A stretch of 64,000 nt of DNA from Smallanthus sonchifolius (GCA_023525975.1 CM042029.1:86596849-86660848); one strand, 5' to 3'. Shown: positions 33,594 to 45,802, numbered from the stretch's first letter. Notes: generated from the sequence alone by a model not told the origin. Program-made: numbers and translations.

Positions 33594-35843
33594 CTAGGGG
33601 TAGACTTCGATGACAGATCTTAACCCCAAAACCGGATATAATTTATAATCACTGAAGCAAGCATCATGGAAGAGCTTTGCCCAATCTTTTTCGCTCCTTT
33701 GTCTTCCTGTCGCTAAGGTCAACTCAAACATATCAAAGAGAAGCTGAGTTTCCAGTGTTTTGTTGCCTGATTCATTTACTACCATTTCTATGATGATCAC
33801 TTTCCCGCCATTTTCCTTGGTTGGAATAGCCTCTTTGCATCGCTTCAATATCCCTATGCATTCTTCATCACTCCAGTTATGTAACACCCACTGTTTTTAT
33901 TTTATTTTTTCATATAATTAAACTAAAAGATAAATAGACTTTCGGCGTAGTCATAATTAGAGCATCTTCATAAGAAAAACCCAACCAAACACGTCTAGTC
34001 AACTCACATATCAGATTTTCACTCATTCTTTGAAAACATTTATTTTTACTCAAACCTTAGTTACATCCCCTTTCAAATACTACTTTTACATTTATTTTAG
34101 ATATACCAAAATACATTTTTATTAATAATCTTATTTTTTATATTTCATATTATTTAAAATAATATAATCTATATAATTTAAAATTAAAAATATAATCTTG
34201 TAACATTTCTACAATCCCTTTGTTAACTACCATCATTTTCCAAACATAAATTGTCTAAAGTAATTAGATTATAAAGAAAAGAAACTATATACATAAATTC
34301 TCTAAAGAGTATTCAATATTCATACATAAATTCTAAAGAAAAAAAGTATTATTCATACATAAATTGTCGGGAAAATTATCAAAATAGACATTGACCAAGT
34401 ATTAAAAAATAGGCGCAGGCTAAGCCTACAATAATAAAGGCTTTAGCCTATGTTTTGCTGGCTTAGCCTTCAATCCGCCTGTTAAATGTCTATTTTGGTA
34501 ACTTTGATCCGGCCAATGTCTGTTTTAATAATTTTTCCTAAATTGTCGCCGTCCGAGGGTGGAGGGGAAATTTGAGTCTTTAGAGAATTTATGTATGAAT
34601 AATAGTTTCTTTTCTTTAGAATCTAATTTAGACAATTTTTGTTTGGAAAATGATGGTAGTTAACAAAGGGATTCTAGAAATGTTATAAGGTTAATGTTTA
34701 ATTTTAAATTATATTATATTTTTTTAATGATACGAAATATAAAAAATAAGATTATTAATAGAAGGATATTTTGGTATATAGAAAATAAATGTAAAAGTAT
34801 TATATGGAAATTTAAGGATGTTTGAAAGATGGTGTAGTGTTGTAAAAATTTGTGTTTTTAAAAGATGAGTGAAAATTTGATGTGACGATTTTGGTTTGGT
34901 TTTTCTCATCCACGGGTGGATGCTCTTATACATATAAGTAACTACAAACAACTAGCGTCGTGGATAGGGTCAAGTCCTTGTAGTGACCGCGACAACACTT
35001 TTCATGATAATTAATGATTTTAATGTAAGAAAAGAGAAGTGTAGGGAGAAATACCTTGAACAAAATTGCTTGAGCTTTTGGAATGGCTTCAAACATGTCT
35101 CCTCCAACAAAGCTCAAGTTCTTACTTCCTTCCAAACCATTAACAACTTGTGGAAGATCAAAATTTATGTAACTAAGATTAGGAAAAGCTTCAGCAATGC
35201 ATCTTGCAAAAGTCCCGGTACCACCTCCAACATCAACAACTGAATCTAACCCTTCAAAGATACTCTTACAATGTTTAAGAATAACACTTGCAACAAGCCT
35301 TCCATCACTAGCCATTCCTTCATTGATGGACTGGTTAAGCTTCGGCTCTGTGACCGCCAATTCATATGCCATTTTCCCATGGGTTGTTTGAAAAGGGTTG
35401 ATATCATTTTCATTTCTAAACCATTTGCTCATGTTTTGCCATGGATCCATCATTATCGGATCCAAAAAGACTAGGAAGAGGGGCGCAATGTTAAACGACT
35501 CTTCCTTTAGAAGTAATTGAGAAACGGGAGTTAGCATATAGCCTTCTTTTTCCTCGCCATCAACGCTTGTGGTTGATGATAAACTTTGTGTAACAAAGAA
35601 ACCAGTGTGGACAAGGAAGCTCATCAATCGGTATACATGTTGAGATCTCTCCTTGCTGACGTAGAGGGCATCGACCAACTCTGAGAGTGACATCGGTGCC
35701 CCATGGCGGTTTATGATATCGGGTATTTCTAGCTCGATGGCGCATTTGAGTGACATGGACTTTACAAAGCTATAAGCTTGGTTCAATATGTGAGCTTGTG
35801 AGTTAAGCAAGACTCTAGTTTGCTCATCATTTTGCAATGCCAT
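33594..35843 (-). CDS. Class II (COMT-type) O-methyltransferase, copy A
   Basis: Exon 1 is 35843-35055 and exon 2 is 33890-33594, joined in frame with GT/AG borders: 361 residues. The N-terminal part (to about 110) is the plant dimerisation domain that completes the partner's active site. The rest is a Rossmann methyltransferase: VVDVGGGTGTF (near 203-213) binds S-adenosylmethionine, GGDMFEAIP follows, and H267 in WVLHNWSDEEC is the expected catalytic base. The family methylates hydroxyls of small phenolics (flavonoids, isoflavones, benzylisoquinolines, phenylpropanoids) in the cytosol; the substrate cannot be read from sequence. DACFSDYK has Cys where copy B has Gly. The 1164-bp intron is swollen by a 966-bp Tourist-like MITE; without it the intron would be about the size of copy B's. 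No frame damage is visible. Confidence 0.92.
33960..34925. mobile_element. Large foldback Tourist-like MITE in the intron of O-methyltransferase A
   Basis: Ends GAGCATC and GATGCTC are flanked by TTA (33957-33959 and 34926-34928). Two long inverted arms (about 33960-34345 and 34565-34925) share runs such as TTGTTAACTACCATCATTTTCC and its complement. The 200-bp centre has palindromic GGCTAAGCC / GGCTTAGCC motifs and may be a separate nested insert. Confidence 0.85.
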
Positions 35844-35918
35844 TTCTTTCTTTTCTTAGAATGTTTGTGAATTATAGGACAAATTGATAGATGTAGTGTA
35901 ACCATAACTAGACCCTGC

Positions 35919-35929
35919 CTATATATAGG
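35919..35929 (-). promoter_or_regulatory. O-methyltransferase A TATA box
   Basis: CTATATATAGG on the minus strand lies about 76 bp upstream of the start codon. Copy B has a TATA box at nearly the same distance. Confidence 0.7.
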
Positions 35930-35944
35930 AACAAAAATGTGAGG

Positions 35945-36520
35945 AGAAGTTGGATTTGATAACTACTGTATGAGCTTAAGATGATCGGTGTTAACTTTTT
36001 TTGTGTATAAATTTAACATTTTCCAAGATCGATATTAACCCTTTAAGAGATTGGTAAAATCTGAAACAAATACCTTCTACCTCTGATCGATTTAGAGGTA
36101 GTCTCTTAATGGAATCATTAAGGCTAAACGTAATGCACCCGTGAGAGGCTGGGTGTGGTGCCACCTCACACACCACGGGCGTGAAAGACCGTGCCGGGTA
36201 GGGGTGAGAAGGGCGTGAGTGGGGCAAGGTGATGGTGGTCATAGGCCTGAGAATGGGGAGAGACCAAAAATTGGTGATTTCACATGGTCTTACCTTAGGC
36301 TCTCAGCCCATACCATTACACACCTAGGTGAGAGTGAGGGAGAGGGAAGCCCTGGTCTCCGTAGCCCCTACGTGGCATCGAAAATCCATCAACTTCACCT
36401 TACCACGCATAGTCTAAGAGGAACTATTTAGGTTTTACATTAGTAAATAGTATGATCTCATCAATCACCTCCTTTAATTAGTTATAATAACATATGGTGA
36501 AAAATAATAGACGGTTAACA
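35945..36520. other. Upstream region of O-methyltransferase A; GC-richer insert
   Basis: 36120-36440 is GC-richer than its surroundings (GTGTGGTGCCACCTCACACACC and similar inverted pieces), suggesting a decayed MITE. Open frames on both strands lack known domains. Confidence 0.4.
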
Positions 36521-36526
36521 TCTATA

Positions 36527-36953
36527 TCTATACTATATAATAAATAAATGTTTTCATGCCACGTGTTGCATCCATATTCATTCTTATCATTTTTTATCGC
36601 CTCTCTCTCCCATTAAATACACATCTATCTTTTAATAATAATATATTTTTAAAGAAATTACTAATTATACTAATAAAACACATTTATTTTAAATTATCTC
36701 TTATTATAGAAAACTTTGAAATCTAACTATAAAATTTTTATTTTCAATCAAATAGTAAATAAAAGTTGAATTACATTAAATAATAATTAACGTATTTTCG
36801 AAACCCTATTATATATTAACTTTTACGTATTTTAAATTTTGTTTTCTATCCTTAGTAATACATTTTTACACCTATAAAATATATACATAAAAATTAAAAA
36901 AAAATGTTTATAAATATTTTTCACCCGTGTGTACTACACGGGTTCTATGCTAG
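36527..36953 (+). mobile_element. Non-autonomous Helitron
   Basis: It starts TCTATACTATATAATAAA and ends with hairpin ACCCGTGT-GTACT-ACACGGGT (36923-36943) and TCTATGCTAG, followed by T. This is the best-preserved member of the family in the window. Confidence 0.82.
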
Positions 36954-37680
36954 TAACTTATTATATATCAAGAAGAATAATAGACTGATATATATTTTAT
37001 ATTTATTTAAAGTTTTTTAGGAGCATATTTTATATATCATTTTAATTTTATCATTAAAAATAGTAAGGATTATATAATAGTCTTCTTTCTCAAGTCAAAA
37101 GAGCATCACACAACCAGGTGATCTGCAACTCATACTCCAAAGACAAACCTGCTAGTCAATTCGATCTGAATGGTAATCAAAGTGTTCAAAATATTTAGTG
37201 GTTTAAAACAAAATCTCTTTTTGAACTCTTTTTTACTAAAAAATATGGTAGTTACTCTTTTTATTAATGGAAATAGGTAATAACCTTCGTTTTTATTCGG
37301 AAGTGTTAAATTAAATACTTTATAGATAAGAGAGTTATAAAAGTTATATATTGTGATAATATAAACACCAAAAATCTTAAATGCGGAATTAAAAACATAA
37401 ACTCAAATCCAATGATTAAAGGATTTTTATTATCAAATGATGAACGAAATTGAAATTACAAGAAACTAATCGCTATGAAAACTGAAAGTTAATCGAATAA
37501 ATCTGACTGATATCTGCCTAAAAGGAACTTAACCTAAATCCCTAAATCAAGCTAACAAACTCTCAATTAGCCGTTGAAAGTATAAACCAAAGTGACACAA
37601 ATGTCCCCCGAAGAATAATATGCATGTGTCCATAAACTTCATATGACAACTTGTTAAACTGGAAATAAACTTCATATGAC
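36954..37680. other. AT-rich DNA, probably the LTR side of the copia fragment
   Basis: A 25-bp direct repeat (AACTTCATATGACAACTTG at about 37636 and 37668) is present. No gene is recognised. Confidence 0.4.
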
Positions 37681-37689
37681 AACTTGATC

Positions 37690-37955
37690 TTTATAAACAA
37701 ATCTCCACCTTGAAGATCAATTCTCATCTATCATCTAACCTTTAAAGCATTTAAACACCTATCCAAGACAGAATCAGACAATGTTTTAGTAAACATATCC
37801 GCAACATAACCTCCTTTGCATTCATCACATCTCGAATAAAATGTAATTTTATATTAATGTGTTTAGTTCTCTTATGAAACATGTTATTCTTTGACAATTG
37901 AATTGCTCCCTGATTGTCACAAAGTGCTATTACCTCTGTGACTAGAATTGCGGTT
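37690..37955 (-). pseudogene. Copia RNase H C-terminal fragment
   Basis: The minus strand reads VTEVIALCDNQGAIQLSKNN then MFHKRTKHINIKLHFIRD, the conserved end of copia reverse transcriptase/RNase H (DNQ-A-xx-LSKN...F-H-RTKHI-I-xx-H-FIRD). A purine-rich AAGGTGGAGATTTGT follows (minus strand), a likely polypurine tract before an LTR. The upstream pol is absent, cut by the elements at 38 kb. Confidence 0.8.
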
Positions 37956-38050
37956 AAAAAATTGTTTCTTTTTATAATTATTATTAATATAATTAATGAA
38001 GTTTTTTATCTCTACCAAATTTAGGCAATAAAACCCTTATACATTCTTAA

Positions 38051-38064
38051 CTAGCTTAGAACCT
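38051..38064 (-). mobile_element. Left piece of a Helitron interrupted by the CACTA element
   Basis: CTAGCTTAGAACCT joins, across the CACTA insertion, to CCTGCGTAATACACAGGGTG at 42074, reconstituting the Helitron hairpin terminus with one CCT duplicated. Confidence 0.82.
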
Positions 38065-38089
38065 CACTACAAGGAAATGACCATGTGCC

Positions 38090-38525
38090 GACGTCGCCTA
38101 CACCGACGACACTTGTCGTCGGCATAGGTCACCCTATAGCGACGACATGTCGTCGATATAGGTGAAAACCAAAATTTTGAATGGGACACCCTATAGCGAC
38201 GACATGTCGTCACTATAGGGTTGAGGCAGATTGGAGAGAAAGCTGGCGCCCAATGAATTTTTGGGGAAAACCTATACCGACGACTGGGTAATTTTGATTT
38301 TCTTTTTGTTTTTTTTAATATAATTATTTTTCTTCGGTCAAAATTTTTTTTTAAATTAAAAAAAATTCTGGAATGCCCTATACCGACGACATGTTGTCGG
38401 CATATGATTTTTTACTTTATTGACCGGTTAAAACACTACGAAGCCTATACCGACGACATGTCGTCGGTACAGGCAACCTACATCGCCGACATAATAGCCT
38501 ACACCGACGACATGTCGTGGTATAG
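38090..38525 (+). repeat. Left subterminal palindrome array of the CACTA element
   Basis: About six copies of CGACGACATGTCGTCG, flanked by ATACC...GGTAT or variants, occur before the interior. These are the usual binding sites for TNPA-like proteins; each is a near-perfect dyad. Confidence 0.92.
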
Positions 38526-39109
38526 GTCTCAACGCGAATTAACACAGGAAACAACTTTCTGCTTCCCATTTCCACAAAAAAAAACCCAAATCATTTCATC
38601 TCTCTCTCCGGCGATTTCACGATTTTTTGGTATTTTGTGGAGCAATCTTCACCAATCTCTCGGATTTTGAGGTGAGTTAACATCTATGTTTCAATCTTGA
38701 CAAGAAAATCAACATTTTTGGGTTTTTGGCTTAATTTCTTTTATTTTTGTTAGGTGTTTGAAGCTTTAAACATTTATGAAGGATTTCAAGCTATTTGAAG
38801 CTAATTTGCAAACTTGGTTAGTAATTTTTCTACAAATTAGGTTTAGATGTATGTTTGTATGTATATGTTTGTGTTTATTTGTATGTGTGTATATATGGTT
38901 TAGATTAATGATTTTATAAATATTTATGTAATTTTATGATAAAATTAGGGCATTTACACATATTTATATATGTAATTTTATGATGAAAAAGGCTTACACC
39001 CCTAATGTATGTATGTATGTATGAGTATGCATATTTGTATGTATGATAGAATTATTAAATTATGATTAGTGTATGCCATTTGGTTTAGATGTGTGACTAT
39101 TTTATATAA

Positions 39110-39470
39110 TTTAGTTTATGTAAATTAGTGTTTGTATGTATGTGTATGTATGTGTGTAATTTGTGTTTATGATGATTAGTTTATGATGATTAGTTTGAAT
39201 GTTTAGTTTGTATGTATGTGTGTAATTTGTGTTTATGATGATTAGTTTGAATGTTTAGTTTGTATGTATGTGTATATATGTGTGTAATTTGTGTTTATGA
39301 TGATTAGTTTGAATGTTTAGTTGGTATGTATGTGTGTAATTTGTGTTTATGATGATTAGCTTGAATGTTTAGTTTGTATGTATGTATGTGTGTAATTTGT
39401 GTTTATTATCATCAGTTTGGATGATTAGTTTGTAAGTATGTGTGTAATTTGTGTTTATGATGATTAGTTA
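39110..39470 (+). repeat. TGTATGTATGTGTGTAATTT repeats in the CACTA leader
   Basis: A unit of about 60 bp containing TGTGTAATTTGTGTTTATGA and TGATTAGTTTGAATGTTTAG is repeated about five times in a probable 5' intron or leader of the transposon gene. Confidence 0.8.
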
Positions 39471-39674
39471 ATATGAATGTATATATGTGTATGTATGTTT
39501 GTATGTATATGTTTTTAATTATGTAATTGGGTTTTTATTTATGTATGTATGTATGTAATTGGTTAATTAATAATTATTTGCGCTTACTGATTGAATGTAT
39601 GTTAAAAATGTATTATTTGTCTTTGTTAATTAATAATTATTTGTGCTTACTAATAAATTTTGTTTTAGGAAAAA

Positions 39675-41437
39675 ATGACAACAATGGCGCAATCACACGG
39701 TGGAGATGGTGGAGACGGTGGAGACGGGGGTCCGTATCACTTCGACTCGGGTTGTGCGATTGGATATGGTGGTAAGTTACTTGTTAGTGTTTAATAGATG
39801 TCTTTATAATTGCCTAACTTTTGAATGTCATATGTTAATGTAGGTAGTGCCTCAAAAAAAAAACGATCTAAAGGCAAAAACCTAAAATTGTATAAGAAAT
39901 TTGAGCAAAATGGGAGGAAGCCTCTTCCCATTAATGTATAACTTCATGGCGGGGGTACAAGTTTGTGGGTCCCAACGCTTCGGATTTTATCCGTGCTATC
40001 TCGTTGGAGGTTGAAAAGGTTGTTCCTCCATATTATCCAAATTGGGCTAAGGTTCCAAATGAGAAGAAACGGGCCGTATATCCCACTGTTATAGTAAGTA
40101 TAGATGTTTTATAATTACTTACAATTTCATAACTATTAGATTTATAATTACTTTATATTTGTACAATTATTTTGATCTGGACTTCTAGAGAAACACTGAT
40201 AAGTGGCGAGGCGTTGAACTCAGAATCATCGCCGAGTGTCAGAGGGCGTATAAAGATCACAAGAGAGAGTTGAAAGTTCACTTCGAGGAGAATGGGGGAT
40301 ACGATGATGTGGAGGTGGCGATGAATAATCCACCGGAAGATCTTGATCAAGAAACTTGAGAGACTTTGATTAATGAGTTGTTTTTAGATGCGAGTTATAA
40401 AAATCGCTCGGAGAAGAACAAACAAAACCTATCACAACAACGTTACCCAAGTTACCATGGCAGCAAATCATACGCCCATCACCGACACATGGAGGTATGA
40501 AATACAATTGTTAGTATTATATAAACATGCTTATTAATTCTTAGTGATATTATTTTTGTTTTTCACAGGGTACCGCCCTAATTGATGTGTTCAAATCAAC
40601 CCATTATAAAGAAGGGACCGGTTGGGCAAACGCGACTGCATCATCAGATTATGTAAGTCAAATAATTTTGTTGTTAGACTTACTAGACTTAGAACATCCA
40701 ACTGTAATTTTAAACGGGTCAAAATGACTCAAACACACTTTAAAAGACTTAAAATATCCAGCTTTAACTTTAAACGGGTCAAAATGACCTAAACACACTT
40801 TAATAAACTTAAAACATCCAACTGTAACTTTAAACGGGTCAAAATGACTCAAACACACTTTAATAGACTTAGAACATCCAACTCGAGCCCAATTGTTGAA
40901 TATTTTTGCTAGTATTATTAGTATTTGTTGTTATTAGTGTTGGTTGATTGGAATTTGTGAATTTGGGTAGTTTATAACTTCTAGTTTAACAGGTTGGTTA
41001 TCCATTTTACAGCAGTTATGCTGTCGAATTTTAGTAAAATAGTCAAGTGATTGTTTATTACATTGTTTAATGCAGGACCGAATTCAAGAGGAGTATACAA
41101 GATCCTCTGCTGAGTCTGGTGATGACTCGTCTGCTGTCGATGAGTTTGCATGCATGAAGAGTGCATTGGGTCATCGGCGTGGCCATATCAGGGGTGTCGG
41201 TCGTGTGGTGAGTAATCCCACACCGGATTTGTTCAGTACCCCCCCTCCACAACACATTGGCAAGAAGTGGATGAACGTGTAACTCAACTTCAACAACAAG
41301 TCCAAGATCAACAACAACGCGAAGCCCAACGAGAGGAAGAACGTCGTGTGCATAATCAACAAATGCTTGAAATGCAACGACAAATGGATGAAATGCGTCG
41401 AATGTGGAAACGCCGAACTAGCAGCGACGATAATTAG
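39675..41437 (+). pseudogene. CACTA-encoded Transposase_24 (Ptta/En/Spm) gene, broken
   Basis: Plausible exons are 39675-39771, 39844-40093, 40189-40494, 40569-40652 and 41076-41437, all with GT/AG borders. They encode a Gly/Asp-rich start (MTTMAQSHGGDGGDGG), a Lys-rich segment, NWAKVPNEKKRAVYPTV, DKWRGVELRIIAECQRAYKD, a YPSYHGSKSYAHHRH motif and a glutamine-rich coiled tail. This is the order seen in plant Transposase_24 proteins, DNA-binding factors of CACTA elements rather than the catalytic transposase. Exon 2 has a stop at its middle plus a one-base shift, exon 3 has TGA at 40356-40358, and exon 5 shifts frame near 41280. It cannot make a full protein. Confidence 0.82.
40677..40883 (+). 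repeat. 66-bp tandem repeat in intron 4 of the CACTA gene
   Basis: Three units share AACATCCAACTGTAACTTTA then AACGGGTCAAAATGACTCAA. Minus-strand open frames here only reflect the repeat. Confidence 0.88.
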
Positions 41438-41698
41438 CTTGAAGTTGTTGCGCCTTTGCCTTTGTTGTCGGTGTTACTGTTGAATATTTGAACAATTTTT
41501 TATGTTTGTCTGTCAGACAACTTTATGTTTGAATATTTGGTTTGTGTATCGAACAGATTTTTGTATCGAACAATATGTTTCAGATTTCAATTTTTGAATT
41601 ATTTGAATTATATGATTTGCATGTTTTGGTAATTAGAAATTAAATATTTCTGGAAAATTTTGAAAATTAAAAAAAAAACAAAAAAAAAACAGAAAAAC

Positions 41699-42055
41699 CT
41701 ATCCCGACGACATGTCGTCGGCATAGGTCTTTTTCAAATTTAATTAAAAAAATTGGAAATAGCCTATCCCGACGACATGTCGTCGGGATAGGTTGGGTCT
41801 GTCCCGACGACTTGTCATTCGGATAAATCCAGAACCTATACCGACGACATGTCGTCAGTATAGAATTTTTTTTGAACTTTTTAATTAAACCCTATAGCGA
41901 CGACATGTCGTCGGCATAGGTCGACCTATGCCGACGACACCTATACCGACGACATCTTTGACCTATTGGGACGAGGCAATACCGACGACATGTCGTCGGT
42001 ATAGGCTATACCGACGACAAGTCGTCGCTATAGGGTCAAAAAAACGTCGGGATAG
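41699..42055 (+). repeat. Right subterminal palindrome array of the CACTA element
   Basis: Six or more copies of the CGACGACATGTCGTCG palindrome, with flanking bases changing in pairs (TCCC...GGGA, TACC...GGTA), mirror the left array. Confidence 0.92.
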
Positions 42056-42073
42056 AGTGATACTGTTGTAGTG

Positions 42074-42122
42074 CCTGCGTAATACACAGGGTGAAAAATA
42101 TCAATTTATAAAATTCTTAAAT

Positions 42123-42178
<56 letters not shown>

Positions 42179-42460
42179 TGTACGTGAAAAAATGTATTAC
42201 ATATACTAACCATCGAAAACAAAATAAAAAAAATATGTAAAAATTAATATATAAATGAGTTTAAAGTACATTAAATATTTTTTAATGTAATTTGAATTTC
42301 ATTTACAGTTTGATTCAAAACATAAGTTAAATAATTACATTTTAAAGTTTTTTTTATAATATAAGATAATTTAAAGTAAATGTGTTTTATTAGTATAAAT
42401 AATAATTTATTTAAAAATATATTATTATTAAAAATATAAAAATGCATTTATTATGAGAGA
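42074..42460 (-). mobile_element. Right piece of the interrupted Helitron
   Basis: It continues the Helitron family sequence (GGGTGAAAAATATCAATTTA) after the CACTA insertion. The far 5' end is lost. It contains a (TA)n run at 42126-42177. Confidence 0.72.
42126..42177. repeat. (TA)n microsatellite
   Basis: About 26 TA units expanded inside the Helitron remnant. Confidence 0.95.
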
Positions 42461-42669
42461 GAGAAGATGAGTTGATTTTTCTGGAGTGTTGATAAGCCGC
42501 CTTTGAGTGTTATAAGTTCCAAGAATAATGGTGAAGTGGACAGGTTCTTATAATGAATTAATGAATTGATTTTTCTGGCCAACAGGCTCCTAATTTTCAA
42601 GACTTGTTCAAAGCCAAATTAGAAACGTCTTTGAATAGTTTTATTTTCTAGACTCGTTCATATATGACT

Positions 42670-43765
42670 CTTAAATATAATCATAGAAAATGTCTTTCTG
42701 AAAGAGCAACGCCGTCACTCCCTCGTGTATGATTTCTTTAACTTGACTTGACTTGGAGTATCTTGTAGCGGTTCCATTACATCTAAATGGTCTTTCAAGC
42801 AAAAGCACAATTCCATCGTCACGGGAGTGAGTCATATTCTTTATATGGATAAAACTGTCACCAAGAAAAACAACGTATTCTAAAGTTATCGTAAAAGCTT
42901 GGACGATTAGTAAATCACAGCCCATAGTGGCTAGAATCGAAAATTGAGATTCATTTCCTTTCCACCAAGCCAACTTGCAAATTTACTTGGAGTCACAGTG
43001 GACGGAAAATATGTTCGAATGTACCTATCAAGTTCATTACTTGATGTGCTACCCCAACCCTTTTACTATTTTCATTTCTCAAATTGTTATATAAATTAAG
43101 CATTGTGTTTTTACTTAAGCTACTATTCGATGCCGAACGGCCCGAACCTATTGACTGATGTATGTTTGATGTGGAACTATATTTAGATAGGTAAACATTA
43201 ATTTTTTTAAAACATTCGTCAAAATAATGTTTGGTATTGTTTGCAAAATGGAAATCTTTTTCGTCTAAACCCAGATTGTAAGTTAATTTATTAATTAAAG
43301 TTTCAAACTTGGTAAGTTTAGTGTTGGGTTCAATGTGGTGGCATAAGTAATAACAAAAGACATATCTTTAAAATATTATTTAACTTTATTATTGCATCGG
43401 TGTTAATATTTTCATCAACGCTGGTTGTCGAGGTGGTTGAATGTCAAAGCCTCTTATATCACGAACGTTGTCATTCTTTCCCGAACCGCATCTATGTCAA
43501 AGTTCCAAATTCCTCTCCCGTTTGACATTTTTGCTTGACCCGAGCCTAAGCGCCTTGCATGCTTTTTCACAATGATTTTTCAAACTCGAGTTTGATTCCT
43601 TTTTAAAAACACAACGCACAACTCGCATCGAGCTCGCTTTAAACAGTTTGACATTTCACATAAATATGTTCCTAGTTGTTGGTATAATCTTCACAACGGT
43701 TTCTTGGCTGGAGGAAGCACCAAAACCAACAAATAATTTTTTTTTTGAGGAAGCCATTTTTAAAG
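42670..43765 (-). pseudogene. Degraded BED-finger hAT transposase (copy D)
   Basis: The minus strand from about 43750 encodes a decayed BED start (YLCEMSNCLKRARCELC) and, at 42975-42780, the hAT dimerisation motif AWWKGNESQFSILATM, which aligns with AWWKGNESTFPVLSAM of the intact copy at 52.8 kb. Pieces in between (43020-43400) match its mid region at the DNA level. Stops, shifts and a central deletion make it non-functional. A TATA-like TATAAATA lies near 43858 on the minus strand. Confidence 0.8.
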
Positions 43766-44026
43766 ACTGTTTTGTGAGCTTTTTTTAACGTTTTTAAAAT
43801 TTGAGATATAAGAGTGTTTTTAAGGGTTGTGATTAAACCAATACATTTAATACTTATTTATACTAATATAGGTCACAAAAAGTCAAACAAGATCTCCCAA
43901 CAGTCATAAACAACTATAATGACGTTTGTCTCACTAGCCATTGCTTATGAGCATACGCACAAAATATATTAGGCCTTTACCCGGCCCAAACTGTTTGACG
44001 TAAGGCTCTTTAATAATTTTTATTAA

Positions 44027-45802
44027 GAGTAAACTGTTATTTTTGTTCTTTTGTTAGACCATTTTAGTCATTTTTATTTAAAAAGCTTTTTTTAGCTTTT
44101 TCGTCCCTAAACTTTCAAAATCTATTCATTTTCATTTAATTGACAAATTCCGTTAAACTATTACCGTTAAAGCAGGGATATTTTCGTCTTTTCAAAACTC
44201 CTTTTTTATTCCCATTTATTATTTCCTTCTTCCCCTCCCCATTGTAGTCTCTTGATAAAAATTTCAACTACAATAATAATTCTGTAACGACATATATTTA
44301 AAACCAACACCTATTTAGGGTTTTGAAAAGGGATGAGGAGGGGAAGAAGAAAATAATAAAAGGAGTAAATTTCGTTTTAAGTTCATGTGATTTGCTCAGG
44401 AAATCAATTTGAGTCCAATGATTTCAATTAGACTTTTTGAGTCCTTGGGGTATTTCAATTGTCTAAATTAACTACCTCTCTCTAACGCCATCCATTTTTC
44501 TTTTAAGTTTTTTTATAAAAAGACGAAAATACCCCTTAAAATAAACCCACCCCATTTCTCTCTCTGCTCCTCTCTTTCTCCTCCCAAAACCCAACCCTAG
44601 ATGACAATGCCACCGTCTTCCTCCTACTTTTCTCTACCACCACCACCACCACCACCACCACCGTCACCACCCTCTCCTCATATGTCTACGCCTTCAAAGC
44701 CATAAAATCCGTCATCAACCCCACCACAATTCCTCCTTACTCCTGCCTAGCCTCCTGGAACCACCACCACCACCCTTGATTATCATGACACCCATCTCCG
44801 CTGTCGTCTTCCTCATGCTCCAACCCCCCAAGACGCCACGAAAGTCGGCCAACGACGTCGGTGTCCGTAGTGATCTATTTCCCCTCCCAAGACCCACCCC
44901 CTCGTAACCCTAATTCATTCTCACCACCACAACAACACTGCCACAGGTAATACAAAACTTCGATTTGGGGAGATGGCCGAGAATATGAAGTGAGGGGGGT
45001 TGGTTTGATTTGATTTGGTATCCTCCTCCGGATTGGTCAAACATCACTGCTATACGCGTTGCAGAAACCCTAACTGGAATCAGTCAAACACCATTGCTCG
45101 TTTGGAGGTCGCCAGATTGCTCAAACACCACTGCTCGTTTGGAGGTAAGAAACAAAAAGGCCGTCAGAGGTAAGAAACAAAAAAGCTGTCATCAATCTAT
45201 TTTTAATTTGAGTGAAGGAAGAGAAATGGAGTACAGGTTATGAATTTGAGTTGGTTCGTCATCAATCTATTTTGTTGGTTGTCATCGATGAGGATAATGG
45301 ATTTGATGAGAAGTGTTTCCATGATTTGGAGATGGATTTGAGCCTGCAGATGGATTTGAGCATTTGATGACGATGGGGATGGGATGAAATAAGAGAGATT
45401 AATGGGATATATATTTTTAGTTTTTTTATTTTTTATTTATTAAGAAGGGTATCTTGGTCTTTTCACGTAAAGTTAATAGAATTATTCTAACGGGGTTAGT
45501 GGTCTGACTTTAACTGAAACGAAAATAAAATCACAAGGATTCAAAAAGTCCAATTGAAACCATTGGACTCAAAACGATTTTTTAAGCAAACCACAGGGAC
45601 TCAAAACGAAATTTACTCTAATAAAAGAGAATAAAAATGAATTTTGAAAAGACGAAAATATCCTCGGTTTAACGGGGTTAGTCAATTGGATGAAAAATGG
45701 ATAGATTTTGAAAGGTAAGAGACGAAAAAACTAAAAAAAAAACTTTTTAGATGAAAATGGTTAAAATGACCAAACCAAAAAAACAAAAATGACACTTTAC
45801 TC
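44027..45802. mobile_element. Mutator-type element (outer), 9-bp target duplication
   Basis: Inverted ends GAGTAAACTGTTATTTTTG and CAAAAATGACACTTTACTC are flanked by TTTTATTAA at 44018-44026 and 45803-45811, a perfect 9-bp match. A second element lies inside. Its end sequence is shared with the MITE at 32795. Confidence 0.87.
44363..45618. mobile_element. Mutator-type element nested in the outer one, 9-bp target duplication
   Basis: Inverted ends GAGTAAATTTCGTTTTAAGT and ACTCAAAACGAAATTTACTC are flanked by TAATAAAAG at 44354-44362 and 45619-45627, a perfect match. The inside is CCACCA-rich (44634-44665) with Pro/Ser-coding chance frames and no transposase. Confidence 0.87.

Larger units (their letters stand above)
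38065..42073 (+). mobile_element. CACTA (En/Spm) transposon, 4009 bp, CCT target duplication
   Basis: Ends CACTACAA and TTGTAGTG are inverted, with CCT at 38062-38064 and 42074-42076, the 3-bp duplication of this superfamily. Both ends carry subterminal palindromes and the middle holds a broken multi-exon gene of the plant Transposase_24 (Ptta/En/Spm) type. No DDE transposase domain was found, so it is non-autonomous. Confidence 0.93.

Noticed and set aside
44715..44897. Gly-rich minus-strand frame in the nested Mutator element
   Set aside because: Translation of CCACCA repeats.
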